From Bartonella grahamii ATCC 700132 (lineage in GTDB: Bacteria; Pseudomonadota; Alphaproteobacteria; Rhizobiales; Rhizobiaceae), in the NCBI RefSeq assembly GCF_000518085.1, contig NZ_JACX01000001.1, positions 265,723 to 329,722 of the forward strand: a stretch of DNA of 64,000 nucleotides, written 5' to 3'. Below, in pieces: positions 48,215 through 58,499 of the stretch; position 1 is the first letter of the stretch, and each line of letters opens with the position of its first letter. The translations under genes and the position numbers were made by a program. The notes beneath the pieces were generated by a model, which ran no database searches, was not told the origin of the DNA, and saw only the letters and a program-made list of their open reading frames with translations.

Positions 48215-48487
48215 ATGTTTATAGAAACAATAATCAAGAGAAAGCTTCAGGATGCTTTTCATCCGCAAAAGCTTGAAGTGATTAACGAAAGTCATCTTCA
48301 TGAGGGGCATCCTCATAATGAACATGCTTTTGATGGTAAAGGAGAAACACATTTTCGAGTGAAAATTTTATCTTCTTCTTTTTCTAATATGACACGCGTA
48401 GAAATACATCGCGCGATTTATAAAGTTTTACAAGAAGAGTTAGCTACTTGTGTCCATGCTTTGGCACTTGAGGTTGAAACTCTTTAA
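48215..48487 (+). CDS. BolA-family protein
   Basis: A 90-residue BolA-like protein, likely a partner of monothiol glutaredoxins in iron-sulfur and iron signalling. Seen are IIKRKLQDAFHPQKLEVINE, SHLHEGHP with the conserved His region, ETHFRVKILSSSF and the helix RVEIHRAIYKVLQEEL, followed by VHALALEV, the family ending. GAGGAATGAAAA precedes ATG 48215. Confidence 0.92.
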   Translation: MFIETIIKRKLQDAFHPQKLEVINESHLHEGHPHNEHAFDGKGETHFRVKILSSSFSNMTRVEIHRAIYKVLQEELATCVHALALEVETL

Positions 48488-48507
48488 TTTTTTTAATGAG
48501 ACGTTTT

Positions 48508-49476
48508 TTAGGAACGGGGATGGGCCTTTTGATAAATTTTTAACAAATGGTCTGTATCGACATGGGTATAGATTTGTGTGGTGGAAAGACTAGCGTGCCC
48601 AAGAAGTTCTTGAATTGTGCGTAAATCTCCCCCCCGTGATAAAAGATGGGTGGCAAAAGAATGACGTAGTGTGTGAGGCGTTGCAGTTTCTGGTAAACCA
48701 AGGCTTGCTCGTAAGTTGCGTACAGTTTTCTGAATAATGGCGGGTTGTAGGGGACCGCCTCGTGCCCCGCGAAATATGGGTTGGTTATTCACTAAAGGAT
48801 ATGGGCAACATTTGAGATAATTTTGTACAGCTTCGTAAACAACTTTGATGAGAGGAACAAGGCGTGTTTTTCCGCCTTTTCCTGTTATAAATAGACTTGT
48901 TTTTTCAGGATCAGAAAATTGTTCTGGTGTGAGGCTTAAGGCTTCTGATATTCGCATTCCACAGCCATAGAGAAGCATGAGGACAGCCGCATTACGAGCG
49001 CTAATCCAAGGTTCATTTTCTAGCTGGTTTTCTTGTTTGACTATGTGAAGTGCTGATTTGATCGCTAAAGGTTTTGGGAGTGATTTTGGGTGTTTGGGGC
49101 TTCGGATAAGTTGAGCCGCGGGAACATTGACGATTCCTTCACGTGATAGGTACTTGAAAAAAGAACGTATGCCTGCCACTCCGCGGCTTAAAGAGCGAGC
49201 ACTTACATTGTTTGTACGCCGATAAGCAAGATAAGCACGCAAGTCACTGATGCGTAAATGAGCAAGATCTGTAAGGGTTGGTGTATGGCTTAAGTGTTGA
49301 CAGAGAAAAGACAAAAATTGCCGCGTATCACGTTCATAGGCTTGCATTGTTTGTGCTGACATACGACGTGTTTGGACGAGACACTCTAACCAATTTTTCC
49401 TTGCGTTTAAAATTGCATGGTCTGCTGGAATGAGAGGAATATTTTCATCTTTTCTCTTGTCGTTTTTGATAGGCAT
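48508..49476 (-). CDS. xerC: Tyrosine recombinase XerC
   Basis: Chromosome-dimer resolution recombinase, 322 residues. The N-terminal SAM-like DNA-binding domain is residues about 20-125. The catalytic domain shows Arg in YGCGMRISEALSL, Lys in TGKGGKTRLVP, HTLRHSFATHLL (His-x-x-Arg), LGHASLSTTQIYTHV with the second His and the Tyr nucleophile. All six catalytic residues are present. It is assigned to XerC rather than XerD by overall pattern. It lies four bases from the sapC gene upstream, probably sharing a transcript. Confidence 0.9.
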   Translation of the reverse strand: MPIKNDKRKDENIPLIPADHAILNARKNWLECLVQTRRMSAQTMQAYERDTRQFLSFLCQHLSHTPTLTDLAHLRISDLRAYLAYRRTNNVSARSLSRGVAGIRSFFKYLSREGIVNVPAAQLIRSPKHPKSLPKPLAIKSALHIVKQENQLENEPWISARNAAVLMLLYGCGMRISEALSLTPEQFSDPEKTSLFITGKGGKTRLVPLIKVVYEAVQNYLKCCPYPLVNNQPIFRGARGGPLQPAIIQKTVRNLRASLGLPETATPHTLRHSFATHLLSRGGDLRTIQELLGHASLSTTQIYTHVDTDHLLKIYQKAHPRS

Positions 49477-49479
49477 TAT

Positions 49480-50301
49480 CTAGTTGAGAGTTTCTTTCTT
49501 TTTAGATTTTTCATCGTTAGAATGACCATTCTTGTTTTGGGGTTGCTCTTCACGATTGATAAGTTGCTTTTCACCTTTGAGAGAGAGTATTTTTAAGAGA
49601 TTGTGCGTTGACATCAAATGCGCAAAAATTAATCCTAAAAAGCCATTTTTATGCAGTTTGGCAAGTTGGCTTGCTGATAATTTATTTAATTTTTCTTCAT
49701 CAACAACCCAAAAATGTTCCAATTGCGCTGAGAGTCCTTTATCGTTTTTCACATTGATGGATTTTTGGCTTAGAAGATCCATTTCCACAAGAGCATCAAT
49801 AAACTCAGAGGTTTTCTCCATAGCGATTTTAAAACTTTCAAGAAAACGAATACGTTCTTCCATAAAAGGAGAAATAGAGCCGTCGGAATTAAAAAGTTCT
49901 GTTCCTGCAACTTCATTAAACATACCTGACTGTTGATCAAAGCAAACAGAAAGTTCTTTTTCATTGCTAATTTGTGCCAGAACAAAAGGATAGCGACGGA
50001 CAAAAGCAGGGACATAAGTATTGGTTTTCCAACTTTTATCAGAAGCGATATAGTCATTTTCGTCATTAGAAAGACCGACAAGAGCCGCGGATGTGTAGTG
50101 CCGTTTTTTTTGTTCATCTTCGGCGCACATAAATAAAATAGGATAGTCTAGTGCTGCTTGAAAATATTCAGTACTTGCTAAAGGAACCCAGTGAGTATCC
50201 TTGGCAAAAGACATATCACTTGGAGGAGCAAATTTTAGATTTTTATGGGAAACTTTGTTGATTGGTGTGATATCTTTGTAAAATAGCATAATATTTGCCA
50301 T
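49480..50301 (-). CDS. SapC-family protein
   Basis: A 273-residue protein of the SapC family (named after a Campylobacter S-layer-linked gene); the biological role is unknown. The family domain runs from about residue 20 to 245, with LKFAPPSDMSFAKDTHWVPL, VALSNDE-type segments (here AALVGLSNDEN), FVRRYPFVLAQ, LFNSDGSISPFMEERIRFLE and LAKLHKNGFLGLIFAHLMS. A Lys-rich tail ends it. The start at 50301 has AGGAGAAAG directly upstream on the minus strand. Confidence 0.85.
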   Translation of the reverse strand: MANIMLFYKDITPINKVSHKNLKFAPPSDMSFAKDTHWVPLASTEYFQAALDYPILFMCAEDEQKKRHYTSAALVGLSNDENDYIASDKSWKTNTYVPAFVRRYPFVLAQISNEKELSVCFDQQSGMFNEVAGTELFNSDGSISPFMEERIRFLESFKIAMEKTSEFIDALVEMDLLSQKSINVKNDKGLSAQLEHFWVVDEEKLNKLSASQLAKLHKNGFLGLIFAHLMSTHNLLKILSLKGEKQLINREEQPQNKNGHSNDEKSKKKETLN

Positions 50302-50433
50302 AAGACTTTCTCCTTTATTAATTTGTTTTTTGTTACCAAGAAAGGTCTTTTAGAAGATTGTCTCATATGGCAACAAGATTGAATAGAAAACTATAAGATT
50401 GAAGGGTTCATTTTTGAGAGATAATATTTTCGC

Positions 50434-50991
50434 ATGAAGTATAATAAAGAAAAGCTTAAAAATAAAGTCTATCTTGCCATTATTGGTATGCCTCATGGTA
50501 TAAAAGGAGATGTTTTTGTTAAAATTCTAAGTGCTGAGCCACAGCGTTTCAAGTCCTACAGCACTCTTTATGATGATATGGGGCGTTCTTATGAAATTGT
50601 AACTCTTCGCATACAAAAAAATAAGGCGATTGTACGTTTTAAAGGGGTAGAAAATCGTAATGTTGCTGAGTCTTTAAAAGGTATTCGCCTTTATGTGATG
50701 CGTGATCAATTAATTGATGATCTGGATGAGGATGAGTTTTATCAAGTTGATTTAATAGGCTTGCGTGTTCAAGACTGTGGGGGAAAAGTCGTAGGGGAAG
50801 TGTGTGGTTTCTTTAATTTCGGGGCTGGTGATTTGCTTGAAATACGTTTGAATACGAGTAAAAGAGTTCTTATTCCCTTTAGTAAGGTGGCGGTACCAGA
50901 AATTTGTATGGATTCTGGTTTTCTTGTTGTTGATCCCATGGCAGCTGGTTTAAGTGATGGGGGAGACAATGATAAAAAGGAAATAGCTTGA
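50434..50991 (+). CDS. rimM: 16S rRNA processing protein RimM
   Basis: Assists maturation of the 30S head and binds S19. It has the N-terminal RimM beta-barrel (VYLAIIGMPHGIKGDVFVKI, residues about 11-95) and the C-terminal PRC-barrel (DEFYQVDLIGLRV, then GEVCGFFNFGAGDLLEI, and VLIPFSKVAVPEI). The 185 residues are complete. It starts the rimM-trmD-rplS group, which is detached from rpsP. Confidence 0.93.
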   Translation: MKYNKEKLKNKVYLAIIGMPHGIKGDVFVKILSAEPQRFKSYSTLYDDMGRSYEIVTLRIQKNKAIVRFKGVENRNVAESLKGIRLYVMRDQLIDDLDEDEFYQVDLIGLRVQDCGGKVVGEVCGFFNFGAGDLLEIRLNTSKRVLIPFSKVAVPEICMDSGFLVVDPMAAGLSDGGDNDKKEIA

Positions 50992-51262
50992 ATCTAAAAA
51001 TAAAGATGAAGGTAAAAATAACTGATGAATTTCGTTAATAAAAAGTGGAGAGTGTGGAAATATTAAAAATGCACCTTTGAGCAGATATTGTAAGCACTTT
51101 ATCTCGAGATAGTCTTGAATTTTTAGAGTCTTTTTTAGTGCAAGTATTTAGAAGGATCGTATTAAATATGGCGCAGATCAAGGAGATTTAGACTAACGCT
51201 ATAACGTTAAAAATCTTGTTTGTGCTATTTTTGCTATTAAGAGTCTGTTTAAGAAAATAAGG

Positions 51263-51973
51263 ATGAGAAATAAAATGAAATTTCAGGCGCGCGTTTTAAC
51301 CCTTTATCCTGAAATGTTTCCTGGTTTTTTAGGATATTCTTTAGCAGGGCAAGCTTTAGAGCGCGGAATTTGGTCACTGGAAACGGTACAGATTAGGGAT
51401 TTTGCTTTGGACAAACACCATAGCGTTGATGATACACCTGCTGGTGGGGGGGCTGGTATGGTAATGCGGGCGGATGTATTGGCGGCTGCTCTTGATTTTT
51501 GTCCACAGGATTCGCCAAGATTGTTGATGAGTCCACGTGGGCGCCCTTTTGACCAAGCTTATGCGCATAGCTTGGCTTGTGATACGGGTGTAACGTTAGT
51601 TTGTGGACGTTTTGAAGGGGTTGATGAGCGAGTCATAGAAGCACGAGAATTAGAAGAAGTCTCTATAGGTGATTATATTCTTTCAGGGGGTGAAACAGCC
51701 GCATTGGTTATCTTAGATGCTATTATACGTCTTCTGCCTGGAGTGATGGGGAATGCAGCTTCTGCGAAGAGTGAAAGTTTTGAAAATGGCTTACTGGAAC
51801 ATCCGCAATATACACGCCCTTCCCTTTTCGAAGGGCGGGGTATTCCGCCTGTGTTGCTCTCAGGTCATCACAAAGCGATCGCAGATTGGCGTCAAAGTCA
51901 AGCCGAATTGTTAACACGTCAACGTCGTCCTGATCTTTATGCGCGTTATGATAAAAATCATCAGAAAACTTGA
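51263..51973 (+). CDS. trmD: tRNA (guanine-N1-)-methyltransferase TrmD
   Basis: Methylates G37 of tRNAs using SAM; a SPOUT-class dimer with a deep knot. Motifs are [78 protein letters not shown] and the C-terminal [20 protein letters not shown]. The 236 residues are full length. ATG 51263 follows AAGG; ATG 51275 would also fit. The 271 bases between rimM and trmD show no gene. Confidence 0.95.
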   Translation: MRNKMKFQARVLTLYPEMFPGFLGYSLAGQALERGIWSLETVQIRDFALDKHHSVDDTPAGGGAGMVMRADVLAAALDFCPQDSPRLLMSPRGRPFDQAYAHSLACDTGVTLVCGRFEGVDERVIEARELEEVSIGDYILSGGETAALVILDAIIRLLPGVMGNAASAKSESFENGLLEHPQYTRPSLFEGRGIPPVLLSGHHKAIADWRQSQAELLTRQRRPDLYARYDKNHQKT

Positions 51974-52002
51974 TTCATATGATAAGGTGGTGTATTGCAT
52001 GG

Positions 52003-52025
52003 CTCTCTTTTTAGAGAGTTTTTTT
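52003..52025 (+). terminator. Terminator after trmD
   Basis: Stem CTCTCT (52003-52008) pairs with AGAGAG (52013-52018) around four T, followed by seven T. It is a short stem, but well placed 30 bases after trmD, and suggests rplS may have its own promoter. Confidence 0.6.
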
Positions 52026-52183
52026 ATAAAAGGTTTTCTGTAGTTCCAAAATTAAAATGAAGGAATGGTGTATTCGCTCCTGTGTAAGGCATAGCCTAAA
52101 GAGCTCCTTATTCTTAATAAAGGCTTTTTTGGTAAGAGTTGAGCGCTCTGACTGTTCGATAAAGAACATGAAGGATAAAAGAA

Positions 52184-52624
52184 ATGAATATTATCGCACA
52201 ACTTGAAGCTGAACAATGTGCAAAAATTGAAGAAAAGCGCCAATTTCCAGCCTTTCAGCCAGGAGATACAGTCCGTGTCATGGTGCGTGTGACGGAAGGT
52301 ACGCGAACGCGTGTTCAGGCTTACGAAGGTGTTTGTATTGCGCGTTCAGGCGGTGGGTTGAATGAGACCTTTACAGTACGCAAGATTTCTTATGGTGAAG
52401 GGGTGGAACGGGTGTTTCCTGTTTATTCTCCGTTGGTTGAAGGTGTTGAGCTGGTGCGCCGTGGTAAAGTGCGCCGTGCAAAACTCTATTATCTTCGTGG
52501 TTTGAGAGGTAAAGCTGCACGTATCGCTGAAAAGAGAGATTATCGGAAAAAAGCTGAAAAGGTTGTTGCGAAAGTAGAAGCAGCAGCTGTAAGCACAGAT
52601 GTTGAAAAGCAAGTTGCTGAGTAG
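52184..52624 (+). CDS. rplS: 50S ribosomal protein L19
   Basis: Located at the 30S-50S interface. The core is [20 protein letters not shown], then [33 protein letters not shown] and the Arg-rich [20 protein letters not shown] ending. An Ala/Val/Glu/Lys-rich tail extends it to 146 residues. AAAAGAA precedes ATG 52184. Confidence 0.95.
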   Translation: MNIIAQLEAEQCAKIEEKRQFPAFQPGDTVRVMVRVTEGTRTRVQAYEGVCIARSGGGLNETFTVRKISYGEGVERVFPVYSPLVEGVELVRRGKVRRAKLYYLRGLRGKAARIAEKRDYRKKAEKVVAKVEAAAVSTDVEKQVAE

Positions 52625-52649
52625 AGATTATATCGGCTAAACTTTATGC

Positions 52650-52676
52650 AAAAGCGGCTTTTATGCCGCTTTTTTG
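52650..52676 (+). terminator. Rho-independent terminator after rplS
   Basis: A nine-bp stem AAAAGCGGC (52650-52658) with GCCGCTTTT (52665-52673), six-base loop, followed by TT. It lies 26 bases after rplS. Confidence 0.85.
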
Positions 52677-53098
52677 TGTCTTTTGTGATTCGTTTTGTCT
52701 TTTAAAAGGTTTGGAGGGGACATAAAAATGTTTAATCTATCAATTTTTGCCTCTTTTTATTCTTAATAACGGGTGAATTTAGATATCATTGCATGTATCG
52801 TGGATACTCAAAAAGATAAGTTTAATCTGAAAAAATTCCTATTTATATCTGAGAAAAGATGTTAGACCTTTGACGTGAAGATAAAATTGTATTAGATTAA
52901 GGCGAGTTTTGCGGATTATATCCGTGGAGTAATCGGTTTTTTTATGCGTGACCTTTAATCCGTTATTTGAGACAACCGACCTGTAATATTGGTATCTTGA
53001 GATGCCAAACAAGTAAAAACGAGATAATATATTTAGTCGTTTTATGCGGATTTTCTCGTTCATTGCGGTTGCAGTAAAAAACCAGGTCAGGATATTTT
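52677..53098. other. Upstream region of the sdh operon
   Basis: About 420 AT-rich bases with no gene. The sdh promoter must lie here, but no -35/-10 pair or operator stands out. CCAGGTCAGGA just before sdhC provides the ribosome binding site. Confidence 0.45.
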
Positions 53099-53500
53099 AT
53101 GACAGAGACAACTAGGATAAAAGAGCGCCCTCGTTCCCCTCATATAAGTATTTATCGTTGGACAATTACTATGGCTATGTCCATTGCGCATCGCATTACG
53201 GGTATGGCACTTTATGTTGGAATGGTCTTTCTTGCTGTTTGGTTAATTGCTATTGCGTGTGGGGAAGAGGCGTTCAGAACGGTTCACGAGATTTATAGTT
53301 CTTGGTTTGGATTGTGTATCTTGTTTCTTTATACTTTGGCAGGGGTTCATCACATGGTTGGTGGTGTTCGCCACATTGTTTGGGATCTGAAGCCTTGCCT
53401 TTTGGCAAAAGAAAAGGCAACAGTCACTGCTTGGGCGACAGTGTTTATTTCTCTTATTGTTACTTTTGCGATTTGGATTATTGGATATACCGTTGTTTAG
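53099..53500 (+). CDS. sdhC: Succinate dehydrogenase cytochrome b556 subunit
   Basis: Membrane anchor of complex II, binding heme b and quinone. It has the signature RPRSPHISIYRW-like start (here RPRSPHISIYRWTITMAMS) with SIAHRITGMAL carrying the quinone-site Ser/Arg. Three helices follow, and HHMVGGVRHIVWD contains the heme-ligand His. The 133 residues are full length. It is the first gene of sdhCDAB. Confidence 0.95.
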   Translation: MTETTRIKERPRSPHISIYRWTITMAMSIAHRITGMALYVGMVFLAVWLIAIACGEEAFRTVHEIYSSWFGLCILFLYTLAGVHHMVGGVRHIVWDLKPCLLAKEKATVTAWATVFISLIVTFAIWIIGYTVV

Positions 53501-53518
53501 CTGGGGGTGAAAAGAGAT

Positions 53519-53905
53519 ATGAAAAAAGATTTTCGAACGGAACTTGGAAAAGTACGGGGGCGTGGCAGTGCACATGAAGGAACAGAGCATTTTTGGCTAG
53601 AACGTTTGACAGGGTTTGTTAATCTGCCGCTTTTGATATTTTTTATTGTTCTTATTCTTTCGCTTGTAGGCAAGGATTATAGCATTGTGCGTGCAAGACT
53701 TGCACATCCTATTGTTGCTATTTTGATGGGATTAATGACTTTTTCAGTCCTTTATCATATGAAGCTTGGTATGCAAGTGGTAATTGAAGATTATATTCCA
53801 CGTGAAGGTTTCCGGATATTCTTTTTGACGTTAAATATTTCATTTTGTTTTTTCATAGGTGGTGTCATTATTTTTTCTCTTTTGAAAATTGCATTAGGGG
53901 GTTAA
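53519..53905 (+). CDS. sdhD: Succinate dehydrogenase hydrophobic anchor subunit
   Basis: Second membrane anchor of complex II. Seen are GKVRGRGSAHEGTEHFWLER, the rhizobial SdhD start, three helices, and YHMKLGMQVVIEDYI, the heme/quinone-proximal segment. ATG 53519 is used; GTG 53507 would add four residues. The gene begins 19 bases after sdhC and ends seven before sdhA. Confidence 0.92.
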   Translation: MKKDFRTELGKVRGRGSAHEGTEHFWLERLTGFVNLPLLIFFIVLILSLVGKDYSIVRARLAHPIVAILMGLMTFSVLYHMKLGMQVVIEDYIPREGFRIFFLTLNISFCFFIGGVIIFSLLKIALGG

Positions 53906-53911
53906 ACAAGT

Positions 53912-55756
53912 ATGGCGGGTACAGGATCATCTCTGGGCGCTAAAGCAGGTAACGCCCCTTATCGCACTGTAGATCATAAATTTGATGTTGTTGTTGTTGG
54001 GGCAGGTGGTGCAGGATTACGTGCAACACTTGGTATGGCGGAACAAGGATTAAAGACAGCTTGTATTACGAAGGTTTTTCCAACTCGCTCACACACGGTT
54101 GCAGCACAAGGGGGGATTGCTGCATCGCTTTCAAATATGGGACCTGACAATTGGCAGTGGCATTTATATGATACCGTGAAAGGTTCTGATTGGTTGGGCG
54201 ATACCGATGCAATGGAGTATTTGGTGCGTAATGCACCTGCTGCTGTTTACGAATTAGAACATTATGGCGTTCCTTTTTCGCGGACGCAAGAAGGTAAAAT
54301 TTATCAACGTCCTTTTGGTGGACATACGACACAATTTGGTGAAGGCCCACCTGTTCAGCGTACTTGTGCAGCAGCTGACCGTACAGGCCATGCCATTTTG
54401 CATACGCTTTATGGACAAAGCTTAAAGCATAATGCGCAATTTTTTATTGAATATTTTGCACTCGATCTTATCATGACGGATGGGGTTTGTACGGGGGTTG
54501 TGGCATGGGATCTCGATGATGGTACAATACATCGTTTTTCTGCCAAAATGGTTGTTCTTGCAACCGGTGGTTATGGACGGGCTTATTTTTCCGCGACATC
54601 GGCGCATACCTGTACGGGTGATGGTGGTGGAATGGTCGCACGCGCTGGATTGCCACTTCAGGATATGGAATTTGTGCAATTCCATCCTACAGGGATTTAC
54701 GGTTCTGGCTGCTTAATTACAGAAGGAGCTCGTGGTGAAGGAGGCTATTTAATCAATTCTGAAGGTGAACGCTTTATGGAGCGCTATGCACCTTCCTTTA
54801 AGGATTTGGCTTCACGTGATTTGGTTTCGCGTTGTATCACACTTGAAATTCGTGAAGGACGTGGCGTTGGACCTAAGAAGGACCATATTCATTTGGTTCT
54901 CAATCATATTGATCCTGCAATCTTGCACGAACGTTTACCGGGAATTTCGGAATCAGCACGGATTTTTGCAGGTGTGGATGTAACAAAAGAGCCTATCCCC
55001 ATCTTGCCAACGGTTCATTATAATATGGGTGGGATTCCTACCAATTACTATGGGGAAGTTCTCAATCCAACGGCTGATTCGCCTGATCGTATTCAACCAG
55101 GGCTGATGGCGGTAGGAGAAGCAGGATGTGCTTCTGTTCATGGAGCTAATCGCTTAGGGTCAAATTCATTAATTGATCTTGTGGTGTTTGGTCGTGCTGC
55201 TGCCATTCGCGCGGGTGAAGTTATTGATCGGAATGCAGAAATTCCACCCATCAATGAAGAAGCTGTTGATGAAATTATAGCGCGTTTTGATCGTTTACGT
55301 TTTGCGCAAGGGGCGATACCAACAGCTCTATTGCGTGAAAAAATGCAACGTACGATGCAAGAAGATGCGGCTGTATTTCGTACAGAAGATTCTTTGCAAC
55401 AAGGATGTCAACGGATGAATAAAATCTGGGGGGAATTGTCTGACCTCAAAGTCACAGATCGTTCTCTGATATGGAATTCTGATTTGGTTGAAACATTAGA
55501 GCTTGAAAATCTCATGGCGAATGCAATCATGACTGTTCATTCTGCACAAGCCCGTTTAGAAAGCCGTGGCGCTCATGCTCGTGAAGATTATCCAGAGCGT
55601 GATGATAAAAACTGGCGTAAACATACGCTTTCACATTTGTCAAAAGAGGGTAAGGTGACATTATCATATCGACCTGTCCATGTGGACCCGTTAACATCTG
55701 AAGCTGATGGTGGGATCGATTTAAAGCGCATTGCACCTAAAAAACGGGTTTATTAA
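53912..55756 (+). CDS. sdhA: Succinate dehydrogenase flavoprotein subunit
   Basis: Oxidises succinate to fumarate. FAD-binding [15 protein letters not shown] is near residue 30, with covalent-FAD His in [41 protein letters not shown] lies in the substrate domain, here in part as [19 protein letters not shown]. Next come [22 protein letters not shown], then [20 protein letters not shown], and the C-terminal [16 protein letters not shown] sequence ([15 protein letters not shown]). The 614 residues are complete. A DUF1674 assembly factor for this subunit is encoded at 31490. Confidence 0.97.
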   Translation: MAGTGSSLGAKAGNAPYRTVDHKFDVVVVGAGGAGLRATLGMAEQGLKTACITKVFPTRSHTVAAQGGIAASLSNMGPDNWQWHLYDTVKGSDWLGDTDAMEYLVRNAPAAVYELEHYGVPFSRTQEGKIYQRPFGGHTTQFGEGPPVQRTCAAADRTGHAILHTLYGQSLKHNAQFFIEYFALDLIMTDGVCTGVVAWDLDDGTIHRFSAKMVVLATGGYGRAYFSATSAHTCTGDGGGMVARAGLPLQDMEFVQFHPTGIYGSGCLITEGARGEGGYLINSEGERFMERYAPSFKDLASRDLVSRCITLEIREGRGVGPKKDHIHLVLNHIDPAILHERLPGISESARIFAGVDVTKEPIPILPTVHYNMGGIPTNYYGEVLNPTADSPDRIQPGLMAVGEAGCASVHGANRLGSNSLIDLVVFGRAAAIRAGEVIDRNAEIPPINEEAVDEIIARFDRLRFAQGAIPTALLREKMQRTMQEDAAVFRTEDSLQQGCQRMNKIWGELSDLKVTDRSLIWNSDLVETLELENLMANAIMTVHSAQARLESRGAHAREDYPERDDKNWRKHTLSHLSKEGKVTLSYRPVHVDPLTSEADGGIDLKRIAPKKRVY

Positions 55757-55771
55757 GGGGAGACACGAATT

Positions 55772-56551
55772 ATGGTACAAATTAAGCTTCCCAAAAACTC
55801 TCAAGTCAAATCGGGGAAGGTTTGGTCTAAACCTGAAGGTGCGACAGAGCTGACAGAATTTCATGTTTACCGTTGGTCGCCTGATGATGAGAATAATCCT
55901 CGTCTGGATACTTATTACGTAGATCGTTCTGCTTGTGGTCCAATGATTCTTGATGGGCTTTTGTTTATTAAAAACCATATTGATCCAACTTTGACACTTC
56001 GTCGATCTTGCCGTGAGGGCATCTGTGGTTCATGTGCGATGAATATTGATGGAACCAATACATTGGCTTGTACCAAAGGGATGGACGATGTAAAACACCC
56101 CATTAAAGTCTATCCTTTGCCTTCCATGCCGGTTGTTAAAGATTTGGTTCCTGACTTGAAGCGCTTTTATGCGCAACACCGAGTCATTGAGCCTTGGTTG
56201 CAGACAGTTTCTCCTGAACCGGCAAAAGAATGGTTACAAAGTCACTCTGATCGCCAAAAAATCGATGGCCTTTATGAGTGTATTTTGTGTGCGTGTTGTC
56301 AGACTTCATGTCCAAGTTATTGGTGGAACGGTGATCGTTATTTGGGCCCCGCTGTTTTGCTTCAAGCTTATCGCTGGATTGCGGATTCACGTGATGAGAT
56401 GTGTGGTGAACGTCTTGATAATTTAGAAGATCCTTTCCGCCTTTATCGTTGCCATACGATTATGAATTGTGCGCAAACTTGTCCAAAGGGATTAAATCCA
56501 GCGAAAGCGATTGCTGAAATTAAAAAACTTATGGTTGAACGCCGCCTTTGA
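55772..56551 (+). CDS. sdhB: Succinate dehydrogenase iron-sulfur subunit
   Basis: Carries electrons from FAD to the quinone. The 2Fe-2S ligands are in [16 protein letters not shown] with a later Cys in NTLAC. The 4Fe-4S site is [17 protein letters not shown], and the 3Fe-4S site [20 protein letters not shown]. The 259 residues are complete. AGGGGAGACACGA precedes ATG 55772, 15 bases after sdhA. It is the last gene of the operon. Confidence 0.97.
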   Translation: MVQIKLPKNSQVKSGKVWSKPEGATELTEFHVYRWSPDDENNPRLDTYYVDRSACGPMILDGLLFIKNHIDPTLTLRRSCREGICGSCAMNIDGTNTLACTKGMDDVKHPIKVYPLPSMPVVKDLVPDLKRFYAQHRVIEPWLQTVSPEPAKEWLQSHSDRQKIDGLYECILCACCQTSCPSYWWNGDRYLGPAVLLQAYRWIADSRDEMCGERLDNLEDPFRLYRCHTIMNCAQTCPKGLNPAKAIAEIKKLMVERRL

Positions 56552-56895
56552 AAATTTACTGATTGATGAAAATAAAGCGCAAGGTAGAAAATTGTATCTC
56601 CTTTTAGCAATTAAATCTCTAAAAGAAGATCGGCTGCTTATGAGGGTGCAGTAGCTATAATCATTCTAAAAGCGAAGTACTCTCTAAAAATTAAGCAATC
56701 CTTGTAGAAGCAATCCTTGCAATGGCTGAACAGAAAACTCATAGTTGAATATTACTTTGAAAATTGACAGATTAACGAACAGTAAAAAGAAAAACAGAAA
56801 ATTGTACGTGTTTTTTGCGCCTATTGAGGTTTAATCTCTAAAAATTTATTGGCTTTTATGAGGCGGTTACCACAGTTATTATTGCCTTTAAAAAG
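56547..56895 (+). repeat. Two degenerate tandem units after sdhB
   Basis: Unit 1 (56547-56675) and unit 2 (56756-56890) share TTTGAAAATT.AC.GATT, then AGAAAATTGTA, a TTTAATCTCTAAAA-like segment, and GGCT..TATGAGG. The spacing is about 210 bases. The first unit overlaps the last codons of sdhB. Confidence 0.5.
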
Positions 56896-57647
56896 TCATT
56901 AGTCTTTCGGGTAAACTATATTTTAAATAGCGTTCTATGTAAAAACAATAAAATCAATATGCCATGTGTTTTTATTTTTATTAAATTCATATCAGAATTT
57001 GAACTTTAATACAGATTCAATTAATCATTTTTTATAAAAAAGATAACTCTGTATAAACATAGCACAAAAAATAAATGCTGATACAGATATTATAACGCAT
57101 GTAAATTATTCATATGAAATACAAAGGAGTGATCATTATGATAGTTCGTCATTTTACGATACGTTTATTATAGTATCGAAAACATTGCTAATATTCATGG
57201 ATTTGGAATTTTTGATAACATCATTTACATATATTTAAAGGTCATATTTTTTATTTTAAAGATTGGATTGTTAATCGCATTAAAAAAAAATTTATAGTTC
57301 TCAAAAAATCGAGAACGTAAAATCCCTATCTATTGTAGAGATAGATCATACAGTTAAGGGGGAAGTAATTTAAAACTATTGTAACGTCATAGATTTAAAT
57401 TCATTAAAGAGCAGATAAGACGTTTGAAAAAATAGCAAATTTATATGTTTTTATCTATAAAAATAGAGATTTCTAGGTTTAGGTCTTATTTATATTTCAT
57501 TTTTTCTTGTATGTATGCTTAAGAAAGTTGTTTAAGCAGTAAAAGTGTTTTTTATTTTATTTTTCAGCATAATAAAAGATATTTCTTAACATGAAAGAGA
57601 GGTTTCCAAGAATTAACGGTATAATCAGTCATTGTTTTGGTATTTAT

Positions 57648-57800
57648 TCTGTTGTGCCATAAAACACTATCGTATTTAGGATGTGGTAATTAAAGTGGTT
57701 AGAAGGTGAAATCTGCTAGGCGAGGGGGGCGGATTGTTTGCAGGTTAGTTGCGGTGAGAAACTTCGTCCTTTGAGGTGTGGTAGGTGGAGTCTGTTAGCT
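57648..57800 (+). repeat. Dispersed repeat family B, shortened copy 5
   Basis: It runs from TGTTGTGCCATAAAACAC to GAAACTTCGTCCTTTGAGG and TGTGGTAGGTGG. Both ends match other family B copies, but the middle is shorter. Confidence 0.55.
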
Positions 57801-57900
57801 AATTACGTAAACGAGAGTGAAATCTACGTGGACAGGTTTTTAACCTAATCTCTCTTATATATTGTGATAGGAAATTCACATTAATAAGGACTACGATCGG

Positions 57901-58184
57901 TTACAGAAAAAAGAAATCATTGCGAAAAACAAGCGTGCTTGTTTTAAAATTTTTAATGCGTCTGATCATAAGGGCACGCGAAATTTCCTGTAGTATCACG
58001 CAGACCGTTCATATTCTTGAGCCAAGAATTGTCCATATATCCCCTTCAATCTGATCTTCACGAATTGATGTAAGAGATGGGTACGAGCATCTGTAAGAAT
58101 AAGCAGACACAAAGTCAGTTGTATCATTATTGTTGCTTTGCAGAGTGTTTGATAAAAATCTAGAATATTTTTCCAATTCATTGC
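57901..58184 (-). pseudogene. Unrecognised gene remnant with one internal stop
   Basis: Read on the minus strand from 58184, one frame gives NELEKYSRFLSNTLQSNNN, later SIREDQIEGDIWTILGSRI, a TGA stop, then TVCVILQEISRALMIRRIKN and on to a TAA at 57901. Apart from the stop this reads like true protein, with balanced composition and no start codon. It is followed on its 5' side by an in-frame stop. I do not recognise the family; a phage or mobile-element origin is only a guess. Confidence 0.4.
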
Positions 58185-58194
58185 CGGTTTATTA

Positions 58195-58460
58195 ATGACT
58201 TTATGGCGTTGTTTTTCTAAAAGAGCTTTTGCTGTTGCAGCTTTTACCTATCAGATGGGAGTTAAGAGTATTACGTATCTCTCTGTTGGCGTAATCTCTG
58301 AAACCGGTATACAGCCTGCTAATTTGGGGGGGAAATGTGAAGCTGTAAAGGTGCAAACCAGTTTCCATTTTTGCTATCATTTTTTAGTTCAGTTTTATGA
58401 CTTTCAAAAGCGTCTAGAGTAATGTCTTTTAAATAATAGAGATTACGCATTGCCTCACGC
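58195..58460 (+). repeat. Dispersed repeat family C, best copy, with open frame
   Basis: ATG 58195 opens a 75-codon frame ending at 58422: an N-terminal basic/aromatic part, then VGVISETGIQPANLGGKCEA, and a C-terminal FHFCYHFLVQFYDFQKRLE. The segment from about 58270 aligns with 39395-39620. It may be a degenerate member of a Bartonella multicopy small-gene family; whether it is translated is unknown. Confidence 0.4.
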
Positions 58461-58499
58461 TTTTGTTTCTCTCGTTCTTTAATAAGATCACAACCTTTA

